From assembly GCA_019694165.1 (NCBI GenBank), contig JAIBCL010000004.1:186001-250000 (forward strand): a stretch of DNA of 64,000 bases, written 5' to 3'. The notes beneath the pieces are model-generated. The model saw only the letters and a program-made list of their open reading frames with translations. It did not search any database and was not told the origin of the DNA. The position numbers and the translations under genes are program-made. The stretch is from Verrucomicrobiaceae bacterium (GTDB lineage Bacteria > Verrucomicrobiota > Verrucomicrobiia > Verrucomicrobiales > Verrucomicrobiaceae). This document shows, one piece after another, positions 27,777 through 34,801 of this stretch; position 1 is the stretch's first letter; each line of letters opens with the position of its first letter.

Positions 27777-29047
27777 AGCTTCTCATCATCGACCCCGACA
27801 TCTCGCTGGTCAGCCCCTCAATGAAGGGCGTGATCCGTTCCTTTCCCGAGATCCGTCAGGCTGGTTTTGAAATTGAGGTGTGGTGCTGGCGCTGCGACGA
27901 CGGCGTCGATCCCCACCACGTCGTGCGGCTGCCGGTCCTCGGCGCGCGTCTTCTCGGGCCGCTGCAGGCCATCGTATTCTCGATCCTGGTCACGCTGCGA
28001 GCCTTCTGGGTGTTCCAGATTCTCGGACGCCCGCAGCCCGACGTTACTTTTTCCCTCGTTCCCTATCTCTCCCGGTGCGATGTCGCCCACGCGCAGTTTT
28101 CACCGTGGGATTGGGAGAACCGCATGAGCGCCATGGGCAGCCGCACTCCAAAAGAATGGCTCGAGCGTGCCGCCAACCTCATCATCCGCTGCTGGACGAA
28201 CTGGTTCGTTTGCACCACCCGCGCCAGGAGCATCATCGTGCCTTCGGATGCCGTCGCGGAAGATTTCCGTCGCGCCACCGATCGGGCGTCCATCGAAGTC
28301 CTGCCGAACTCGTACGACCCCGCGCGATTCAATCTCGAGACACGCGAGCGCTGGCGCGCCCCGCAACGTCGCGCACTCGGATATGGCGACGATGATCGCG
28401 TCTTCATCTTCGTCAGCACGGGTCACTACCGGAGGAAAGGATTCTTCCTTGCCGTGAAGGCGATCGAAAAACTCCGCCTCAATCATCCGCATGCGCGCCT
28501 GCTCGTGGTCGGCGGAGTGCCCCGGACGCTCGACCGGCTGAAGCAGCGCCTCGGCGTCGATCATCCGGGCTGGGAAGAGTGGCTGCACTTCACAGGCAGC
28601 ACGAATACGCCGGAGCAATTCATGGCTGCAGCCGATGCCTTTCTCTTTCCGTCCTGGTCGGAAGCTCTCGCGCTCGTCGAGATCGAAGCCGCCGCCTGCG
28701 GCCTGCCCCTCTTCCTCACCCACCACCACGGCTCCGAGATGGTGCTGGAGAACGGCGTGAACGGCAGCCTCATCGACTTCGACCCCGATCACATGGCGAA
28801 GACGCTCGACCGCTTCCTCACCGGCGAGTGGAAGCCTCAGCAAGCTACTTTGAAGCGTGCGCTAGATCGCGACACCTACGCCGCCGCGCTCGTGAATGTC
28901 CTCCGCTCGGCAGCCTCGCGAACACGCATGAGCGCACAGCCCCCCTCAGCCAGCCATTCCGTTGGAATCCCGCTTGGAGTCCCGCCTTTAGGCGGTCACG
29001 CCACGAAGTCGCCCGACGCGCCGTCGCTGAAACGCATTCATTCATGA
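27773..29047 (+). CDS. GT4-type glycosyltransferase
   Basis: 424 residues from ATG 27773. The N-terminal domain begins MKLLIIDPDISLVSPSMKG; the C-terminal domain has FIFVSTGHYRRKGFFLAVKA, LLVVGGVPRTLDRL, FLFPSWSEALALVEIEAAACG and ENGVNGSLIDF, a normal GT4 glycosyl_trans_1 match including the EX7E-type segment. The last 40 residues, from about residue 385, are not conserved and are read from repeat DNA (28974-28996), giving GIPLGVPPLGGHATK. The repeat appears to have replaced the original 3' end, and the added tail may be dispensable. Confidence 0.88.
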   Translation: MKLLIIDPDISLVSPSMKGVIRSFPEIRQAGFEIEVWCWRCDDGVDPHHVVRLPVLGARLLGPLQAIVFSILVTLRAFWVFQILGRPQPDVTFSLVPYLSRCDVAHAQFSPWDWENRMSAMGSRTPKEWLERAANLIIRCWTNWFVCTTRARSIIVPSDAVAEDFRRATDRASIEVLPNSYDPARFNLETRERWRAPQRRALGYGDDDRVFIFVSTGHYRRKGFFLAVKAIEKLRLNHPHARLLVVGGVPRTLDRLKQRLGVDHPGWEEWLHFTGSTNTPEQFMAAADAFLFPSWSEALALVEIEAAACGLPLFLTHHHGSEMVLENGVNGSLIDFDPDHMAKTLDRFLTGEWKPQQATLKRALDRDTYAAALVNVLRSAASRTRMSAQPPSASHSVGIPLGVPPLGGHATKSPDAPSLKRIHS

Positions 29048-29111
29048 CTCTGCACGCCGAAACTGCGACGCACACGAAGAGCGGCCGAACCGCCTCAAGG
29101 CGGGACTCCAA
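28974..29111. repeat. Inverted repeat with 23-nt arms (GGAGTCCCGCCTT element)
   Basis: Arms at 28974-28996 and 29089-29111 are reverse complements with one mismatch; each arm also contains its own short palindrome (CCGCCTtnAGGCGG). The first arm lies inside the 3' end of the glycosyltransferase gene and the second 16 nt before the next start. The 13-mer GGAGTCCCGCCTT also occurs at 19888-19900 near the first glycosyltransferase gene, so this is a dispersed family. Confidence 0.8.
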
Positions 29112-29126
29112 CAAATCCAATCCACC

Positions 29127-29894
29127 ATGAGCACCATCACCAAACCCGCCTACTACGAGAGCTACTGGGTCAAGACCGACGGCTGGGCGCCCGACGAAGG
29201 CGTCAACAACCCCGAGGAGAAGCAACTCTTCGACCGCCATCTCAAATCCGACATGACGCTTATCGACTACGGCTGCGGCAATGGCGAGCGCTACGGCCGC
29301 GACATGCTCGCGCGTGGCATCGACTATCGCGGCTTCGACATTTCAGAGACTGCCCTCGCCAACGCCGCGAGCCTCGGCCTCAAGGTCGATCTCATCGGCG
29401 CCGACAGCAGCATTTCGTTTTCCGACGCGAGCGCCGACGCGGCCATCTGCTTCGAGGTGCTGGAGCATCTCCTGGAGCCTGATCGCGCGCTGGCCGCGAT
29501 CCATCGCGCGCTGAAGCCCGGCGGCATCGCCATCATCAGCGTGCCGAATGCCGCCTTCATCACGCAACGAATCGAATTCCTCCTAACCGGATTCTGGAAT
29601 CCCGGGGGGAGCCCGCTTACGGCCCGCAAGACGCCGTGGCGCGACGCCCACATACGTTTCTACAATCCCGCGCTGCTTCGCCGGATGCTGGAGTCTTGCG
29701 GATTCGAGTTCTCGTATTTGTTCACGCAACCATTCAACTTTTCGGTGCTGCCGTGGTGCTACAAGCAAACGAAGCTGCGTCCGCTGTTGAACGCTCTCTC
29801 GATTCCCTTTGCGTGGCTCGCACGCGCAATGCCGAGCATGTTCGCGCCGCGCCTTTTCGCCGTGGTGAAGAAAAGCAGTCCAGTCACTCCGTGA
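29127..29894 (+). CDS. Class I SAM-dependent methyltransferase
   Basis: 255 residues. LIDYGCGNGERYGRDML is SAM motif I, YRGFDISETALANA supplies the acidic ribose-binding residue, ADAAICFEVLEHLLEPDRAL and LKPGGIAIISVPN complete the fold. The C-terminus (WCYKQTKLRPLLNALSIPFAWLARAM) is hydrophobic and may sit on the membrane, as in methyltransferases that act on lipid-linked glycans. It resembles, but is not a copy of, the methyltransferase at 27081. Its stop codon lies inside the first of two small hairpins that fill the gap to the next gene. Confidence 0.87.
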   Translation: MSTITKPAYYESYWVKTDGWAPDEGVNNPEEKQLFDRHLKSDMTLIDYGCGNGERYGRDMLARGIDYRGFDISETALANAASLGLKVDLIGADSSISFSDASADAAICFEVLEHLLEPDRALAAIHRALKPGGIAIISVPNAAFITQRIEFLLTGFWNPGGSPLTARKTPWRDAHIRFYNPALLRRMLESCGFEFSYLFTQPFNFSVLPWCYKQTKLRPLLNALSIPFAWLARAMPSMFAPRLFAVVKKSSPVTP

Positions 29895-29928
29895 CTGGAT
29901 CCAAAGTCACCAGTCACGGAGTGACTGG
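29879..29928. repeat. Tandem pair of CCAGTCAC...GTGACTGG hairpins
   Basis: 29879-29899 has a 9-bp stem (TCCAGTCAC / GTGACTGGA, loop TCC) and 29910-29928 an 8-bp stem (CCAGTCAC / GTGACTGG, loop GGA). The second is the reverse-complement form of the first, so they can fold singly or pair with each other. The first contains the stop codon of the methyltransferase; the second ends 6 nt before the next ATG. Confidence 0.78.
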
Positions 29929-29934
29929 GCTACC

Positions 29935-31074
29935 ATGACCCGCATCGCCCTCGTCACCCGTGCGCGCGCGCCCTATCACAAGGCGTTGCAGGAGGCTTTT
30001 GCGGAGTCGCTTGGCAGCGGCGGCAGCTTGCGTTTGTTTTATCCACGAAACTCGTTCTGCCCGTTCGACGAAAACGAGACGCTGCCCGTCGGGCCGAACA
30101 TCTCCACGGCGTGGATCGACTCAACCAAACTCGAAGGCGGCGTGATGACGATGCTTGCGCGCTACCGCACGGAGGCCATCGGCACGCAGCTTCCTTCACG
30201 CGCGTTGTGGAATGCGCTGCGCGACTACCGGCCCGATTTCGTGTGGGTTCACGAATACAGTCCCTACACGCTCACGGGCATCCTGTTTGCGAAGGCCAAT
30301 CGCCGTCCCGTCGTAGTGTCGAGCGATGTCGGCATCGCGAATCGCGACAGCTTTCCGTGGATCGTGCGCCTTTGGCACCGGCTGTGGAGCCATCTCGCCG
30401 ACGGCGTCATCGCCTGCACGCCGGCCGCGCGGCAGCCGCTGTGCGCGACGCCGACGCCGTTCGTCGAAGCGTATCACGCAGCCGACAGCCGTGTCTTCGT
30501 GCCGGCGGCGAATGGTGAATCCCGCGAAGGCATCACGAACTTCGTTTTTGTCGGACGAATGATCCCGGTAAAAGGCATCGACCTGCTGCTCGCTGCGGCT
30601 GCGCGTCTGAAAACCAGCGGTCGCGCCGACTGGAATCTCAAGCTCGTCGGCCCCGATGCCGACGGCTATGGCGCGGGGCTGATCGAGAATTTCGGTTTGC
30701 AAAAAGAGGTGCGGATCACCGGCTTCAAAGACGGCGAGGCCCTGCGGCATGAATTCGGCGGCGGTGATGCATTCGTCATCGCCACGCGGCAGGACACGTA
30801 TGCAGCCGTCGTGCATGAAGCCGCGTGCCTCGGGCTGCCGCTCATCGTCAGCCAGCACGCCGGTGCGGCCGATGCGCTCGTGCGCGAGGGCGTGAACGGG
30901 TTCAAGATCGATCCCGCTGACGCCGTGTCCTTCGCGGCACGCATGGCGGTGATGTGCGACAAACAAGCCCGCGCGCCGATGTCGCGCGAATCGCGGCGAA
31001 CCGGCGAAGAATTCTCTGCGCATCGTCGCGGTCCGGCGGTGTGGGAGTGGATGCGGATGAATTTTGCTGTGTGA
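29935..31074 (+). CDS. GT4-type glycosyltransferase
   Basis: 379 residues. The donor-binding domain shows FVFVGRMIPVKGIDLLLAAA, LKLVGPDADGYG, FVIATRQDTYAAVVHEAACLG and PLIVSQHAGAADALVREGVNG, clear GT4 features; the N-terminal domain contains DFVWVHEYSPYTLTGIL. It is likely cytoplasmic and adds one sugar during repeat-unit assembly. The start ATG at 29935 directly follows the twin hairpins, and there is no Shine-Dalgarno match, so translation may depend on the structure of that short leader. Confidence 0.9.
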   Translation: MTRIALVTRARAPYHKALQEAFAESLGSGGSLRLFYPRNSFCPFDENETLPVGPNISTAWIDSTKLEGGVMTMLARYRTEAIGTQLPSRALWNALRDYRPDFVWVHEYSPYTLTGILFAKANRRPVVVSSDVGIANRDSFPWIVRLWHRLWSHLADGVIACTPAARQPLCATPTPFVEAYHAADSRVFVPAANGESREGITNFVFVGRMIPVKGIDLLLAAAARLKTSGRADWNLKLVGPDADGYGAGLIENFGLQKEVRITGFKDGEALRHEFGGGDAFVIATRQDTYAAVVHEAACLGLPLIVSQHAGAADALVREGVNGFKIDPADAVSFAARMAVMCDKQARAPMSRESRRTGEEFSAHRRGPAVWEWMRMNFAV

Positions 31075-31129
31075 AATCGCGGCGCGCCGGCCATTTGCAC
31101 GACCGGCGACGTTGCTCTAGAATCCGCTC

Positions 31130-31786
31130 GTGCACGCAAACCTCCAGGCCCTCACGAAATCGCCGCGGCTCAATCTGCTGCTGAGCGAGTTGCTGGATTT
31201 TTCCGAGGAAGAGGAAGACCGCCGCAAGGTCTTCTACGACGAGATCGAAGATGGAGTGAAAACAGAGTTCATCAACGGGGAGGTCATCGTGCATTCACCA
31301 GACAAGGCCAAACACATTGAAGTTCGCGAACGCATGACCCGCCTGTTAGGCACTCATGTCGCCGTTCATGAACTCGGCTGGCTCGGCGGCGAGAAGGCGC
31401 TCACGGTCTTCACCCGCAACGACTACATGCCCGACATCGTCTTCTTCGGCAATGCGAAGGCGGCGAAGATTCAGGATGACACGATGAAGTTTCCCGTGCC
31501 CGATTTCGTGGTGGAGATTCTCTCGCCCAGCACACGGAAGCGCGATCGCGGCGTGAAGTTCGACGACTACGCGGGCCACGGCGTGCGGGAGTACTGGATC
31601 GTCGATCCGGTGGCGGAAGTCATCGAGGTGTGGCTGCTCGGCGGCGAAGGCGAATACGTACCGGCGGCCAGGCACACGCGCGGGACGGTGCGCGCGCAGG
31701 TGATCAAAGGCTTTTCCATGACGGTTCGCGCTGCGTTTGACGACAGGGAAAATTTGAAGGCGCTCAGCGCGCTGCTCTCGAAGTGA
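31130..31786 (+). CDS. Uma2 family (DUF820) predicted nuclease-fold protein
   Basis: 218 residues from a GTG. KTEFINGEVIVHSP, TRNDYMPDIVFFG, MKFPVPDFVVEILSPST and RDRGVKFDDYAGHGVREYWIVDP form the Uma2/DUF820 pattern, a restriction-endonuclease-like fold with the D...ExK-type acidic site (PDIVFF, VVEIL). The family is strongly expanded in cyanobacteria and Verrucomicrobia; the function is unproven. This copy sits between a glycosyltransferase and the exosortase gene. A related copy at 62626-63285 shares the NDY-PD-VFF, DTMKFP-PD-VVE-LS and DRGVKF-DY-HGV-EYWIVD blocks, so the two are paralogues. Confidence 0.85.
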   Translation: MHANLQALTKSPRLNLLLSELLDFSEEEEDRRKVFYDEIEDGVKTEFINGEVIVHSPDKAKHIEVRERMTRLLGTHVAVHELGWLGGEKALTVFTRNDYMPDIVFFGNAKAAKIQDDTMKFPVPDFVVEILSPSTRKRDRGVKFDDYAGHGVREYWIVDPVAEVIEVWLLGGEGEYVPAARHTRGTVRAQVIKGFSMTVRAAFDDRENLKALSALLSK

Positions 31787-31811
31787 CGCTTGCGCGCTGG
31801 GTGAGTGATGT

Positions 31812-31976
31812 AGCGCGAAGTGCCTTGGACTGCGGCAACCCTGTTGCCGCTTTCCCCAGCCAGCCCTGCTGGCGTCGATAATCTGAACGATCCGTAATCA
31901 TCTGTGTGCCGGCAGCAGATTCGCGCTTTCCGGCCAGCGACGGCAGCAGGGCTGCCGCAGTCCAAGGCGCTGCGCT
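31812..31976. repeat. Inverted repeat pair with nested hairpins upstream of the exosortase gene
   Basis: Core 28-nt arms at 31822-31849 and 31941-31968 are reverse complements with two differences, and similarity extends a few bases further. Each arm holds a hairpin (CGGCAAC-CCT-GTTGCCG on the left, CGGCAGC-CCT-GCTGCCG on the right strand). The two differences are a matched A-T to G-C change that keeps the stem. This fills most of the 218-bp gap before the exosortase start. Confidence 0.82.
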
Positions 31977-32004
31977 CATGATCAAAGGAGATCCAACTGA
32001 ACGA

Positions 32005-32985
32005 ATGAAGCTCGCACTCTCGGCGATCATGCTGTGTGCTGCCGCGCTGTTGCTCATCGTCTTCCTGCCATACGCAGCCGGTTACGGTCATCACCGGGTG
32101 ACGCTGCTGCAGACGCTGATGAAGCACTGGTCAGATCCGACATGGCAGCATGGTGCTCTAGCGTTTCCGATCGCGGCGTATCTCGTCTGGAGCCGACGGG
32201 AGTCGCTCGCCAAGATGGTGCCGCAGCCGTCGGCCGCTGGACTCCCTCTCATGGTCGTCTCCATGCTGCTCTACTACGCGGGCTACAAGGCGCACCTGAT
32301 CTACTTCGGCTTCGGTGCCGTGCAGGTTTTCGCCGCAGGCGCGTGCGTGTGGCTCTTCGGCTGGGAGCGGGCGAGGGCGTGCGTGTTTCCGTGGATGATG
32401 CTGACCTTCGCGTGGCCGCTGTTGTTTCTCGAAGAGTCGCTCGCGTTTCATCTGCGCCTTCTGATGGTTTCGTGTGCTGGGTGGGTGCTCGATGTGATCG
32501 GGGTGAATGTCATTCGCGAAGGCACGGCGCTTGTCTCGGCACCGAATCACGCGGCGGGGATCGATGCGGGTGCGCTCTTCAAGCTCAACATCGATGCGCC
32601 ATGCAGCGGCCTGCGCTCGCTCTTCGCCCTGATGATGGTGAGCGCGCTCTTTGCATACCACCGGCAGCGCCTCCCGTGGAAGCGGTGGACGCTTTTCCTT
32701 TGCAGTCTTCCGCTCGCCGTGATCGCCAATATGGCGCGCATTTTCGTGCTCATCGCTGCCTCGGCCATGTTTGGTCAGGCGTTCGCCGTCGGTGACGAGG
32801 AGAAGGAGGTGTCCACCTTTCACTTCCTCTCCGGCATTGTGGTGTTCATCGTGGCGCTGGGTGGTTTGGAGCTGATCTCGAGCGTGCTGAATCGTCTCCA
32901 CCGACAGCGGCAGCCTATGAGGAACGGCGGCGCGCAAGCGACCGATTCCGTCTTGATGCCGCGGGTGCGTCGCGCGGAAGGGTAG
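32005..32985 (+). CDS. Exosortase/archaeosortase family protein
   Basis: 326 residues from ATG 32005 (an in-frame ATG at 31978 lies inside the repeat; AAAGGAG at 31984-31990 favours the later start, though spacing is long). About eight membrane segments carry the exosortase triad: Cys200 in IDAPCSGLRSL, Arg245 in ANMARIFVLI and His273 in STFHFLSGIV. Exosortases are membrane transpeptidases that recognise a C-terminal PEP-CTERM-type signal and process it, and many are encoded within exopolysaccharide loci. The EpsI-like gene follows. No protein with a PEP-CTERM-like tail is seen in this window, so substrates must be encoded elsewhere. Confidence 0.93.
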   Translation: MKLALSAIMLCAAALLLIVFLPYAAGYGHHRVTLLQTLMKHWSDPTWQHGALAFPIAAYLVWSRRESLAKMVPQPSAAGLPLMVVSMLLYYAGYKAHLIYFGFGAVQVFAAGACVWLFGWERARACVFPWMMLTFAWPLLFLEESLAFHLRLLMVSCAGWVLDVIGVNVIREGTALVSAPNHAAGIDAGALFKLNIDAPCSGLRSLFALMMVSALFAYHRQRLPWKRWTLFLCSLPLAVIANMARIFVLIAASAMFGQAFAVGDEEKEVSTFHFLSGIVVFIVALGGLELISSVLNRLHRQRQPMRNGGAQATDSVLMPRVRRAEG

Positions 32986-33090
32986 GGCGGACTGTCCTCA
33001 GTCCGCCGCGTTGGAGCGCGACATGAACGAGGCACTAAAGATGAATTCGGAGCCACAGGGACTTCGGCGGCGCTTGCGGGAGCAAGCGCC
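32986..33090. repeat. Two hairpins between exosortase and epsI
   Basis: 32986-33007 forms a 9-bp stem (GGCGGACTG / CAGTCCGCC) with a TCCT loop directly after the exosortase stop. 33069-33090 forms a 9-bp stem (GGCGCTTGC / GCAAGCGCC) with a 4-nt loop. Neither is followed by a T-run. They resemble dispersed palindromic elements rather than terminators. Confidence 0.7.
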
Positions 33091-33120
33091 CCACCTCTGC
33101 GATGCGCACGCCTCACCGAC

Positions 33121-33837
33121 ATGATCCTCCGCTCGTTCGTCGTTCTCGTTTTCGCTGCGGGTGTCGCGGCGGCGTGCTGGCTTTCGCCGGAGCCGCGCGC
33201 TGGCGACGATTGCGGCGTGGTGATGTCACTGCCGGAGCGCGCCGGTGCGTTTGTCGGACGGCCCGGCGAGGTGTCGCAAAAAGAAAAGGACACGCTGCCT
33301 GCTGACACCGAGATCGTACGCATGGTTTATCAGACGGCCGCGAAAGATTTGGTCACGGCGTCGATCATCCTCGCAGGCGCGGAACGGCGCAGCATCCACC
33401 GCCCCGAGGTGTGTCTCAGCGGCCAGGGGTGGACCCTGCTCGATGCAAAGACGCTTCCGGTCGAGATCAAGCGTGGTGAATCAATGGAGGTGCGCGACTT
33501 GCTGATCGAGAAGCCCGTCACCCTCCCGGACGGCGGACAACGCCGGATTCAAGCACACTACGTTTACTGGTTCGTGGGAAGTGACGTGACGACACCGAGC
33601 AACTGGACGCGCATGTGGCTGAGCACGCGCGACAGCATCATGCGCAATGTGAATCACCGCTGGGCATATCCGGCTGTGATGGCGGTCGTGACGGATGGCT
33701 TTAAACCGGGCGAGACGAAGGAGCGTGCGCGGACGGCTGACGAAACACTCCGGCTCATCACCGCGCTCGTCGGCGAACTGGCACCGACGTTTCAGCGGTC
33801 GCTGATGAACCACCCCGTCGCGCAAACGACACCATGA
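33121..33837 (+). CDS. epsI: EpsI-type exosortase-associated protein (DUF3485)
   Basis: 238 residues with an N-terminal membrane anchor or signal (SFVVLVFAAGVAAACW). SIHRPEVCLSGQGW is the hallmark of EpsI/DUF3485 proteins (consensus like RPE-CLPAQGW), followed by the basic, aromatic region HYVYWFVGSDVTTPSNWTRM. EpsI domains occur as separate proteins or fused to the C-terminus of exosortases and are thought to help assemble exopolysaccharide in exosortase systems. Its stop overlaps the wecG-like start (33834-33837), placing it in the same unit. Confidence 0.88.
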   Translation: MILRSFVVLVFAAGVAAACWLSPEPRAGDDCGVVMSLPERAGAFVGRPGEVSQKEKDTLPADTEIVRMVYQTAAKDLVTASIILAGAERRSIHRPEVCLSGQGWTLLDAKTLPVEIKRGESMEVRDLLIEKPVTLPDGGQRRIQAHYVYWFVGSDVTTPSNWTRMWLSTRDSIMRNVNHRWAYPAVMAVVTDGFKPGETKERARTADETLRLITALVGELAPTFQRSLMNHPVAQTTP

Positions 33838-34706
33838 TGCTGCCGCGCATTGAGATTCTCGGATCGCCTGTTCATGCGATCAACATGGATCAAGCCGTCG
33901 CCGCGGTCTGTGATGCACTTGCCACGAAGCGAAAGGGCTATGTCTGCTGTGGCGGCGTGCAGTTGTTGTCAGAGGCCTGCGAGCACGCGGACTATCGCGA
34001 AGTGCTCGAGCGTGCCTTTTTGGTGACACCCGATGGCATGCCGCTCGTGTGGCTCGGCAGGCTGCAAGGGCAGAGCCGCATGAGCCGCGTCTATGGACCC
34101 GACCTGATGCTGCGCGTCTGCGAGGAGTCCGTGTCCCGTGGGATCACCCACTTCCTCTATGGCGGCAATCCAGATGTGGCAGAGGAACTGAAGAAGGTGC
34201 TGGAGAAGAGATTTCCAGGCATCCGCATCGTCGGCACACATTGTCCGCCGTTTCGTCCGCTCAATGAGGAAGAGGAAGCGGCGCTGGCGCATCAAGTGGC
34301 CGAAGCAAAGCCCGACATCATCTGGGTCGGCCTCGGCTCGCCGAAGCAGGACCGCTTCATGCGCGACTATCTGCCGAAGCTCGATACCACGCTGATGTTC
34401 GGAGTCGGCGCGGCATTCGATTTTCACACGGGCCGCGTGCGGCAGGCACCGGCGTGGATACAGCGCATCGGCATGGAATGGTTCTTCCGCGTCTGTTGTG
34501 AGCCGCGCCGGCTGGCGGGGCGGTACTTCAGGAACAATCCGTTGTTTGTTTGGCGGCTGGTGAAGCAGGGTTTCAAAAATCAGAGCCTCAGAGGTCAGAG
34601 GTCAGAGCCGCAGGGAACTGCAAACGGCGGCGGCGATTCGGTATCTGCCGCCAGATTGAATTCCAAGTCCGAACGTGCCCGGCGACCTCTGACATCTGAC
34701 CTGTGA
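33834..34706 (+). CDS. WecG/TagA/CpsF family glycosyltransferase
   Basis: 290 residues. VLERAFLVTPDGMPLVWLGRLQG, RVYGPDLMLRVCEES, FLYGGNPDVAEEL, PDIIWVGLGSPKQDRFM and GVGAAFDFHTGRVRQAPAWIQR are an end-to-end match to the WecG/TagA/CpsF family (GT26), which adds N-acetylmannosamine or related sugars to a lipid-linked acceptor. The family is normally about 240-250 residues. Here the last 40-45 residues, from FKNQSLRGQRSEPQ, come from a repeat that faces the minisatellite downstream. Starts at 33834 and 33837 are both possible. Confidence 0.93.
   Translation: MMLPRIEILGSPVHAINMDQAVAAVCDALATKRKGYVCCGGVQLLSEACEHADYREVLERAFLVTPDGMPLVWLGRLQGQSRMSRVYGPDLMLRVCEESVSRGITHFLYGGNPDVAEELKKVLEKRFPGIRIVGTHCPPFRPLNEEEEAALAHQVAEAKPDIIWVGLGSPKQDRFMRDYLPKLDTTLMFGVGAAFDFHTGRVRQAPAWIQRIGMEWFFRVCCEPRRLAGRYFRNNPLFVWRLVKQGFKNQSLRGQRSEPQGTANGGGDSVSAARLNSKSERARRPLTSDL
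34582..34607. repeat. Inverted partner of the 34.7-kb minisatellite
   Basis: This stretch (CAGAGCCTCAGAGGTCAGAG and following bases) is the reverse complement of units in the array at 34684-34799. It lies inside the 3' end of the wecG-like gene and encodes part of its extra tail. Confidence 0.8.
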
Positions 34707-34799
34707 TCTCTGACCTCTGATCTCTGACCTCTGATCTCTGACCTCTGAGGCTCTGACCTCTGAGGCTCTGACCTCTGACCTCTGAGGTTCTGACCTCTC
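34684..34799. repeat. Minisatellite of CTCTGACCTCTGA units
   Basis: About 116 bp of imperfect tandem repeats with a period of 14-15 nt, alternating CTCTGACCTCTGAT and CTCTGACCTCTGAGG forms. It starts inside the last codons of the wecG-like gene and ends 2 bp before the ATG of the next gene, leaving no room for a Shine-Dalgarno site. No unique spacers separate the units, so it is not a CRISPR array. Confidence 0.9.
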
Positions 34800-34801
34800 T
34801 C

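Noticed and set aside
31130-31786. Uma2 protein as a mobile-element nuclease
   Set aside because: No inverted ends, target duplications or other mobility genes surround it; the second copy at 62626-63285 is equally isolated. I record only the family.
34684-34799. Possible CRISPR-like array
   Set aside because: The units are joined without unique spacers and have a 14-15-nt period; no cas gene is near. It is a minisatellite.
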